Shown one piece after another: positions 41,326-46,667 of a DNA stretch of 46,667 bases (within the stretch, counting starts at the first letter, position 1; every line of letters starts with the position of its first letter). Made by a program: the position numbers and the translations under genes. The notes below the pieces were generated by a model. It had not been told where the DNA came from and ran no database searches. It worked only from the letters and a program-made list of their open reading frames with translations. The stretch is from positions 1 to 46,667 of the forward strand of contig CAIPPE010000328.1 of assembly GCA_903866825.1 (NCBI GenBank), given 5' to 3'. This stretch comes from an uncultured Methylococcaceae bacterium. GTDB lineage: Bacteria > Pseudomonadota > Gammaproteobacteria > Methylococcales > Methylomonadaceae.

Positions 41326-41373
41326 GTACCCACTATTTTCTATTGTTTATTTTTATACAGAAAAAGTGGGTAC
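41326..41373. repeat. 9-bp inverted repeat GTACCCACT/AGTGGGTAC
   Basis: GTACCCACT at 41326-41334 and AGTGGGTAC at 41365-41373 are separated by 30 AT-rich bases. It may be an operator or the trace of a small element. No gene from 41255 to 41530. Confidence 0.4.
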
Positions 41374-41530
41374 GTTAAATAAAGGTAAAAGCCGTTATTT
41401 TTCTTGTCCTGCGCAAGGGACATAGCACCCGACCATCTGCTTGGCGGGTTTGCCAAAACCTAAAGAATACCTGTTAATTTTATAGGACAGCGTAAACTTT
41501 GCTGAGGTTTAACTTTTGTCGTTGACTATT

Positions 41531-41548
41531 TATATGAAATATCATATA
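41531..41548. promoter_or_regulatory. Palindrome before the HigBA operon
   Basis: TATATGA-AATA-TCATATA lies 9 bp before the toxin ATG at 41557. HigA-type antitoxins repress from such palindromes; likely operator. Confidence 0.5.
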
Positions 41549-41556
41549 AAACACGA

Positions 41557-41925
41557 ATGACCACACAGAAAAACAAGCCCGTTGTTTGGGTAGGATCGTC
41601 CCATGAGGACTGGAAGGCTTTCCCAGAGGATGTGCAGGATGTCATGGGGTATGCCCTTCATTTGGCGCAGGATGGCGAGAAAGCCGCCAATGTCAAACCC
41701 CTGACAGGATTTCAAGGGGCTTCCGTTTTGGAAATCAGGGACAATTATCTGGGTGATACCTACAGGGCTATTTACACGGTGAAATTTCATGAGGTTGTGT
41801 ATGTCCTCCATGCTTTCCAAAAGAAAAGCAAAAAGGGGATAGCGACCCCTAAGCATGAGATTGACCTAATCGAACGGCGTTTAAGAAAGGCGAAAGAACA
41901 CTATGACCAACATCACGCACAGTGA
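41557..41925 (+). CDS. HigB-like toxin (phage Gp49 family), intact pair
   Basis: A 122-aa RelE/HigB-type toxin: DWKAFPEDVQDVMGYALHL, KPLTGFQGASVLEIRDNY and YRAIYTVKFHEVVYVLHAFQKKSKKG, and a basic helix (ERRLRKAKEHYDQH). Toxin precedes antitoxin, with overlap of 23 bp. It is in the mobile segment between the two miniature elements and could stabilise it. Confidence 0.85.
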   Translation: MTTQKNKPVVWVGSSHEDWKAFPEDVQDVMGYALHLAQDGEKAANVKPLTGFQGASVLEIRDNYLGDTYRAIYTVKFHEVVYVLHAFQKKSKKGIATPKHEIDLIERRLRKAKEHYDQHHAQ

Positions 41926-42241
41926 CGATAACTCCATTACAAGGACCGTACATCCTTTTGAAGAATTGCCAAACGGAGAAGAACGTTTTGCCAAAGCTCA
42001 ACTCGCACGTCAGATCAATAAACTGATTGAGGAGCGCGGCTTGAAACAAAGAGAAGCATCAGAATTGCTTGGCATCACCCAACCCGATGTTTCAAATCTC
42101 GCTACGGGTCGGCTTTCTGGATTCACCTTTGACCGCCTTTACCGCTGTCTGTTCGCTCTTGATACGGATGTTGAGATCATACTCAAGAAACACGCCCCAA
42201 CTGATGTGACACCTGCTTGCGTTCATGTGTCCTATCTTTGA
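41903..42241 (+). CDS. HigA-like XRE antitoxin
   Basis: A 112-aa antitoxin with a helix-turn-helix: QLARQINKLIEERGLKQREA, then LLGITQPDVSNLATGRLSGFTFDRLYRCLFAL, typical of HigA2-type antitoxins. It overlaps the toxin gene by 23 bp and, in contrast to the copy at 37890, is intact. It probably also represses the operon. Confidence 0.85.
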   Translation: MTNITHSDDNSITRTVHPFEELPNGEERFAKAQLARQINKLIEERGLKQREASELLGITQPDVSNLATGRLSGFTFDRLYRCLFALDTDVEIILKKHAPTDVTPACVHVSYL

Positions 42242-42304
42242 GCTATAGACGCCTTGCTGGTTTTAAGATGGCGCAGCTGATGATCCAGCGCATTGGTCGC
42301 CGCC

Positions 42305-42466
42305 ATGACTGATAACTCGCAAGAAAACAAACTTGAACATCAGTGCTTTCCACAGGCAAAGGAAACTTCCACTAAGGTTTGGCGATATATAGATCTTGCA
42401 AAGTTGGGTGATAATAAACAAAAGGCTCTAAAGTTTCACAGGCTTTATAAGCGATCGCAAATGTGA
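42305..42466 (+). pseudogene. DUF2971-like N-terminal fragment
   Basis: A 53-codon frame, MTDNSQENKLEHQCFPQAKE and KVWRYIDLAKLGDNK, ends in TGA. The VWRYxDLAK motif is typical of the start of DUF2971 proteins, whose downstream part is missing: the frame runs into the inverted repeat of the MITE-like element at 42404. The reading is tentative. Confidence 0.35.
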
Positions 42467-42711
42467 GTCACGCGGACAAACTAATGATACCATTGGCCTA
42501 TAGCTTGGGTTTTCGTTACTCTCGTCGGTCTATATTTAAGACAAATTCTTTATTCTTGGTACGAAAAAGTCAGCCGGTTTAAATCTCCTAAAAATTACAC
42601 CGTCAGAACAGGCTATTTTTGAGAAGTTGAAAACAAGCTGAAAGTATTGTTGGATAAGGTTTTTAGCAAATTTCTATGAAACTTTAGAGCCTTTTGTTTA
42701 TTAGTACCCAA
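42404..42711. mobile_element. 308-bp MITE-like element with 35-bp inverted repeats
   Basis: Left end (42404-42438) TTGGGTGATAATAAAC then AAAAGGCTCTAAAGTTTCA; right end (42677-42711) is its reverse complement with three mismatches (GAT versus ACT). No gene inside. It interrupts the DUF2971-like frame. No matching transposase is in the window. Confidence 0.65.
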
Positions 42712-42766
42712 TAACCCCGATTCGTAAAGTTATACAAAATTTCCGATCCCATTAATAGGAATTAGA

Positions 42767-43588
42767 GTGCAAATGATCTCAGATAAATATGGTATCCGTT
42801 TCTTCAACTACACTAGTTATCAGCTTGCAGACATCCTTGAATGTTGGGTTGGCATTACGCAAGGTTCGAATCTAGATAGTTCAGGAACAATTTTTGATGC
42901 TAACGGACTTTTTTTGCCGGAACCAAGTTCTTTTCCTCTTGCTGTTACTCCTTCTATTTTTGATCAGCAGATCGAAACAGGAGCTTTCATCGCCCTAATT
43001 GACTTCCGTTCAGTATTGGACGACATACGCAAAATTGTTACTCGTGTAGGAGCGTCGATCCCGGATTCGCCTGCAAACCAAGCATGCGCGTCAACCATTA
43101 GCGCGGCGGTGAACTCGCAAATCATGAGCCGATCGATTCGCTTCCTTGGCTTACAGGAAAACTTACCAGGACTCTTCGCGGCAACAATTAATCGCGATGC
43201 TAACATTTTTATTGGGTTGCACGTTGACAGCTGGTACCAAAGCCCGATCTCCCAGAGGTTTCAGGCACCCAATCGTATTAGCATCAACTTGGGTGAGGAG
43301 GCGCGTATATTTCTATTCTCACCCGTTGATGTGGCAGGCATGGCAACCTATTTTCCTGATGCCCCAACCCACCCGACCGAATTGGCTCGGCATTATCTTG
43401 GGCGACTACCGATGAGCCGTATCTATGCTCTAAAAGTCCCGCCAGGCTGTGCTTATGTCGCACCAACAGAAAACCTCGCACATGATGCCGCAACGTCGAC
43501 CATGAACACAACGGACTGGTCGGCCACATTGCTTGGGCAATTCACGCCTTTGAAAAATCCGCAGTGCGCTTTCCATTTGCGACCCTAA
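42767..43588 (+). CDS. HxD-type oxygenase-like protein of a RiPP cassette
   Basis: A 273-aa protein. IGLHVDSWYQSP (HxD, two iron-ligand candidates) and YVAPTENLAHDAAT (third His), with NRISINLGEEARIFLF between, match a 2-oxoglutarate/Fe(II)-dependent oxygenase-like double-stranded beta-helix. It lies 94 bp from the converging radical SAM/SPASM gene; such oxygenase + SPASM + precursor cassettes (Yhh-type cyclophane RiPPs) are known. GTG start with AGGA 6 nt upstream; ATG 6 bp later is possible. It probably hydroxylates the cyclophane-bearing precursor. Confidence 0.6.
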   Translation: MQMISDKYGIRFFNYTSYQLADILECWVGITQGSNLDSSGTIFDANGLFLPEPSSFPLAVTPSIFDQQIETGAFIALIDFRSVLDDIRKIVTRVGASIPDSPANQACASTISAAVNSQIMSRSIRFLGLQENLPGLFAATINRDANIFIGLHVDSWYQSPISQRFQAPNRISINLGEEARIFLFSPVDVAGMATYFPDAPTHPTELARHYLGRLPMSRIYALKVPPGCAYVAPTENLAHDAATSTMNTTDWSATLLGQFTPLKNPQCAFHLRP

Positions 43589-43682
43589 GAGGACTATTCT
43601 CTACAAAGATATCAATCGTTTTATAAGTCATAGCTAATGGTCGCGGTACCCCCCATATGGTTTTTTTGTTAGACCCTACCAG

Positions 43683-44834
43683 TTAACTCAGAGCATGGTC
43701 ATCAGTAAGGATAAAATCAAGCATACCATCCACCAGATATTTATAGCGTATTTTGCAGTATTTTGTCTCTGTTGAAGCAAATGATCCGTTTTCAAAATAC
43801 TTATTACCAGGTGATCCGCCACCGCAAAAAGAAAAATAACCACAATCCTTCCGACACTTCTCGACACCGATTTTAATGCTATCGTAATCCTCGCTTTGTA
43901 AAACCCTATCGAGTATTTTTATAAGGGTATCATCGAATATATTGCCAAACGACCAAGTCGATCCGTCAGCCCGTTTGGCTCCAGCTAATTCAGGAGAAAA
44001 TGTCATCACATCACCCTGGTGACCGATAGTGAGACAATAAAAAGGATCACTCAACTGTCTGTGCACAATGGGCTTACATTGTAAATAAACTTGGAAGTTA
44101 TCAAATTCGCGGATTCGCATGGATGGATAGTGTTCATTTCGAGCAGCAACAACTTCCCGAACAAATTGAGAAACTGCTGTCCTAAGTTCATAACTAGAGT
44201 AATTTGCGAATGTGTCAGAGTTATTTTCACCTTCCCATTCCTCAAAATTGAAGGCCAGTTGCTTGATTCCAGCCTCTCCAAAAAATCGCACAATATCCGC
44301 TCCGCGGTTTAGCGACTGAGAGCCAATAACACAAAGAGCAGATGTAAAGACATTTGCAGATAGTAAATGGCTTAGCCCCCTCACTGCCGCATAATGAGTG
44401 CCTCGTCCAGCGCGGTCACGGCGTTTGTCGTCATGTAAATCCTGTGGCCCATCAATACTAACACCTACTTTAATATTATTAGAGGCGAAGAACGTAGCCC
44501 ACGCCTTATTGATGAGAATGCCGTTAGTTTGTAGCGATGTATTTACGACCACGTTGTGATAAGCAAAAGATTTTTCCAATACATTTTGGCACCGAATGAA
44601 GCGATCCAAGCCTATCGCTAGTGGCTCGCCAGCATGCCATTGCCACTCGAATGGCGAGACAATATTGCCATACTCGAACAGCCTTTCTACTATTTTTGCA
44701 ACCGTATTTGGTTCCAGGTGATTTTTTTGGTCTCGCCCAGCTAAGTAACAATAAGAGCAGTCAATGTTGCAAAAAGAAGTAATTTGGACAATGGCAAGTT
44801 CGATTCTTGGCTTTGCATGATGCCTGCTGTCCAT
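43683..44834 (-). CDS. Radical SAM/SPASM peptide maturase (cyclophane type)
   Basis: A 383-aa protein with CNIDCSYCY (CxxxCxxC radical SAM motif, about residue 24), WQWHAGEPLAIG (SAM-binding GEP), and two C-terminal Cys clusters of the SPASM type (CKPIVHRQ...YCLTIG; CRKDCGYFSFCGGGSPG). It resembles maturases that form carbon-carbon cross-links (cyclophanes) in Trp/Phe/Tyr-x-Asn motifs. The precursor gene lies 64 bp upstream. The start is ATG 44834; an in-frame TTG at 44855 has no better ribosome site. It would act on the repeated WFN units. Confidence 0.8.
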   Translation of the reverse strand: MDSRHHAKPRIELAIVQITSFCNIDCSYCYLAGRDQKNHLEPNTVAKIVERLFEYGNIVSPFEWQWHAGEPLAIGLDRFIRCQNVLEKSFAYHNVVVNTSLQTNGILINKAWATFFASNNIKVGVSIDGPQDLHDDKRRDRAGRGTHYAAVRGLSHLLSANVFTSALCVIGSQSLNRGADIVRFFGEAGIKQLAFNFEEWEGENNSDTFANYSSYELRTAVSQFVREVVAARNEHYPSMRIREFDNFQVYLQCKPIVHRQLSDPFYCLTIGHQGDVMTFSPELAGAKRADGSTWSFGNIFDDTLIKILDRVLQSEDYDSIKIGVEKCRKDCGYFSFCGGGSPGNKYFENGSFASTETKYCKIRYKYLVDGMLDFILTDDHALS

Positions 44835-44898
44835 AATCGAAAAAAATTTTACCAACTAGATAAGATTGTCACAAAGTGTTTGATCAGCTCACATTTAA

Positions 44899-45114
44899 CT
44901 AAACACCATTGAACCAAACACCATTGAACCAAACACCATTGAACCAAACACCATTGAACCAATTTCCACAACTCATATTACGATTGTCCTCATGTCCATT
45001 TTGACAATTATCAACGTACCAATTAGGTAAGTTGTCGTTAGTTTTGTTTGATGAAGCTTGGCTTGACAATGCTTCACGCGCAAGTTGGATGCGCTCCTCG
45101 ACATTTAACTGCAT
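44899..45114 (-). CDS. RiPP precursor peptide with four W-F-N repeats
   Basis: A 71-aa precursor with a leader (MQLNVEERIQLAREALSSQA) and a C-terminal core of repeated WFNGV: GNWFNGVWFNGV, twice more, ending exactly in NGV. Each W-F-N fits the three-residue aromatic-x-Asn motif of cyclophane (triceptide) RiPPs. An AAGGAGC ribosome site lies 8-10 nt upstream. It heads a minus-strand operon with the SPASM maturase. A protease or exporter was not found. Confidence 0.8.
   Translation of the reverse strand: MQLNVEERIQLAREALSSQASSNKTNDNLPNWYVDNCQNGHEDNRNMSCGNWFNGVWFNGVWFNGVWFNGV
44903..44962. repeat. 15-bp tandem DNA repeats in the precursor core
   Basis: The plus strand reads GAACCAAACACCATT repeated about four times with no or minimal variation, encoding the WFNGV units in reverse. 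Exact DNA identity indicates recent unit duplication and possible length variation. Confidence 0.9.
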
Positions 45115-45391
45115 GAATCTTGCTCCTTATTAAATAATTTGTACTAAATATAAAAATCGATTACCTGTTTATCTGAATATAAGCAATTTTATTATAACTT
45201 AATTTCGAGAGCATGCAACTGCAAAGTCGGGCGGGGAGGCAGTCAACGACACTTCAGTCATTTCAGGGCTCCGTGCTGGATTGGTCGATTCAATATGAAC
45301 CTATGGTTTGCTTTAAAGCACTTAAGAATATGATTTATTAGATTATTTTCTGTTTTTGCAAAGGCATCTGAGATTTGCATTAAAGCACTCC
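45115..45391. other. Intergenic region after the RiPP precursor promoter
   Basis: About 280 bp. It holds the precursor's upstream region. No gene or obvious terminator was seen; the right part leads to the AlbA-type remnant. Confidence 0.4.
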
Positions 45392-45631
45392 TTACGCCCA
45401 GAAAGGTAAGTAACGTGCATAACGGGTAGACAAACTATCGGACTCATCGGCTTTAATCAATCCAGCATCTTTAGTTGCCCCAATAACCAGTGAAACAGTC
45501 GCAGTTTTCGATTCGGGTAGCTTGAAGCGCTCCCGCAAACTCTGGTTGGACATCCGTTGATTGCTCACATACTGCAAACAGCAATGTTGATAACAAGCAC
45601 GTATCCGGTCCGGCTTGCTCATATCGGCCAA
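45392..45631 (-). pseudogene. C-terminal remnant of an AlbA-type ATP-binding protein
   Basis: Eighty codons, PDRIRACYQHCCLQYVSNQR and SLRERFKLPESKTATVSLVI..., ending RYARYLPFWA, match the C-terminal winged-helix part of putative DNA-binding (AlbA_2-type) ATP-binding proteins. The N-terminal majority is missing; upstream the frame runs into the inverted repeat of the MITE at 45633. Nonfunctional remnant. Confidence 0.65.
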
Positions 45632-45632
45632 C

Positions 45633-45864
45633 CGTAAGGATTGCTTCGTAAATGAGTAAAGTCACCCTGTAACCCTTGGCATCACTGGCTTTTAAATACC
45701 AACCGCAAGAAAAACGAGCGTTTATCTTGCGGTCAAAAAATCGCCCGTTTGGCCCAGAAAAAGCACAAGAAAACTCATTGCGGAAATCAAAACAAGATTT
45801 AATGCCTCCTTTTTTCTTTTCTTGTGCTGCCTGTTACTCATTTACGAAGCAATCCTTACGGTCA
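45633..45864. mobile_element. 232-bp MITE with 29-bp perfect inverted repeats
   Basis: ACCGTAAGGATTGCTTCG then TAAATGAGTAA (45633-45661) is repeated inversely at 45836-45864. It sits between two gene remnants and supplies the stop codon of one of them. Inside are two more hairpins: CCGCAAGA...TCTTGCGG and AGCACAAGAAAA...TTTTCTTGTGCT. A similar end lies at 3760-3780. Confidence 0.75.
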
Positions 45865-46418
45865 GCCATTCATACTCCCACTGTTTTGATTTAATCAGAA
45901 AAACTTTTTTTACAAACTCCTCCGTATCTTCATATAATTGCGGCTTTGGAAGTTCTTCTTGATACTCAACTTTTCTAGCATATTGAAAATAGTTGTTATT
46001 TGTCGGCCAAAAACGAAAGCCAACGCAAAAACCTCTGTGATGGTCAGCATAATGTGACCACATTAAAATATCATCTTTGACCTCAGACAGACTAAAAATC
46101 CCTTTTTTGTAAATAACATCATCTTAAGTATAGTTCTTGATTTATATCAACACTACTAAAGTGCACATGAGACTTCTTCGAGGCCTCTATTAATCTTTTG
46201 GCTGGTGGTAAACTGCTGCCCAAGAGATGTGGTTTATCTAAAAAATATTTTCTTATCGTTTTCTTGTTAGCTTTAAAATTTACAGGAATCTGACAGTCGA
46301 ATGGGTCATTAAAATCTTTTTGGCAAGTGTATTTGATCGTGTTTTGGGAAATGACGCTCTTCGAACCATCATTGAAAGGAAGATACTTGTATAGAAACTC
46401 AGGTTGGTTGTTTGACAT
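45842..46418 (-). pseudogene. DUF2971 protein, frameshifted and truncated
   Basis: The start MSNNQPEFLYKYLPFNDGS and KDFNDPFDCQIPVNF are typical of DUF2971. At about 46119-46130 the frame breaks (NQELYL then LR-stop); one base fewer restores DDVIYKKGIFSLSEVKDDIL, then MWSHYADHHRGFCVGF. At the other end KQWEYEW is followed by LTVRIAS-stop, which is the MITE inverted repeat, replacing the usual EWR tail. Both a frameshift and a truncation; DUF2971 has unknown function. Confidence 0.7.
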
Positions 46419-46573
46419 AAAATAAAAGCCTAGTTTTGCCAAGTGCATCAACTGTCGTTTAAAACGACACTGATTGAAGCGGTACAGAGTATAATCGGGT
46501 ACAGCCGAGATACGTGTAAAAATAGGACATAGTATACAGATTGAGCTGCTTTATCAGATTTTATCTGTTTTTA

Positions 46574-46667
46574 GGGGTCTGAAGTCCAGTGGTACGAAAA
46601 CGTACGCTAAGACCTGATATAACCAAAAATCAATGTTAATTCTGTCTCTTAAATCGATTTATAGACA
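46574..46667. mobile_element. Tn3-type miniature element, copy B (left half)
   Basis: It starts GGGGTCTGAAGTCCAGTGGT and ends exactly at subsite III of res (46643-46667, 25 bp). Orientation is opposite to copy A. The missing 33 bp between this end and base 1 comprise most of subsite II and a 3-bp spacer, judging by copy A. The left flank is TTTTA. Confidence 0.85.

Noticed and set aside
45676-45894. 72-codon frame inside the MITE
   Set aside because: It covers the hairpin-rich interior and one inverted repeat of the MITE; no domain.
1-46667. tRNA or rRNA genes
   Set aside because: None was recognised by eye; a tRNAscan or Infernal run would be decisive.

Overview
This window looks like a complete, or nearly complete, circular plasmid or phage-plasmid of a moderately AT-rich gammaproteobacterium. 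UmuDC, ArdA, KfrA, ParF/ParG and the Rep_3 initiator all fit such a host; a methanotroph-like Methylococcales host is only a guess. Circularity is supported by the sequence. The two window ends are the two halves of one Tn3-type miniature element. The base pairs flanking the segment that crosses the ends (TTTTG at 40960-40964 and at 124-128) form a 5-bp target duplication.

Layout. 1-123 and 46574-46667: halves of miniature element copy B. 194-2070: umuDC. 2100-3470: noncoding DNA with ACTC motifs, five tandem repeats whose hairpins show compensatory changes, and a 135-nt imperfect hairpin. 3760-16885 (minus): a very compact nine-gene operon (UPF1-like helicase, PIN protein, coiled-coil protein, ClpB-like AAA+ ATPase, NrdG-like radical SAM activase, dNMP-kinase-like protein, second radical SAM enzyme, alpha/beta hydrolase, GT2 glycosyltransferase). 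I do not recognise this combination as a named system; it is the best candidate here for an undescribed one. 17116-18601: a MITE-like palindrome, a serine resolvase with a res-like site, and ParDE. 18761-21978: a ubiquitin-like conjugation cassette (Ubl, E2-E1 fusion, DUF6527) with a divergent XRE regulator and ImmA/IrrE-type protease. 22079-24030: type II restriction-modification pair. 24645-25247: ArdA antirestriction with an inserted zinc-ribbon-like motif.

25499-33846 is phage-like: Cro-like repressor, lambda O/P-like replication pair with an apparent iteron origin inside the O-like gene, holin-like protein, five related small proteins (K-x-T-G-P-L family), a PLD-type protein, collagen-like and other virion-like proteins, a lipoprotein and an M15 endolysin. 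No terminase, portal or capsid gene was recognised. 34254-36443: lipase, a collagen-like membrane protein and an adhesin-E-like protein. 36546-40717 is the plasmid backbone: paired DnaA boxes, ParF/ParG partition with ACTC centromere repeats, a HigBA pair with a frameshifted antitoxin, KfrA, an iteron origin and the Rep_3 initiator.

40965-46667 plus 1-123 is a composite mobile segment bounded by two inverted miniature elements, each with Tn3 inverted repeats and a res site. It carries an intact HigBA pair, a cyclophane-type RiPP cassette (precursor with four WFN repeats, radical SAM/SPASM maturase, HxD-type oxygenase), two further MITE-like elements and gene remnants (DUF2971, AlbA-type ATP-binding protein). 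Overall the molecule combines a stable backbone with several defence, conflict and specialised-metabolite modules assembled by resolvase-type and miniature elements.
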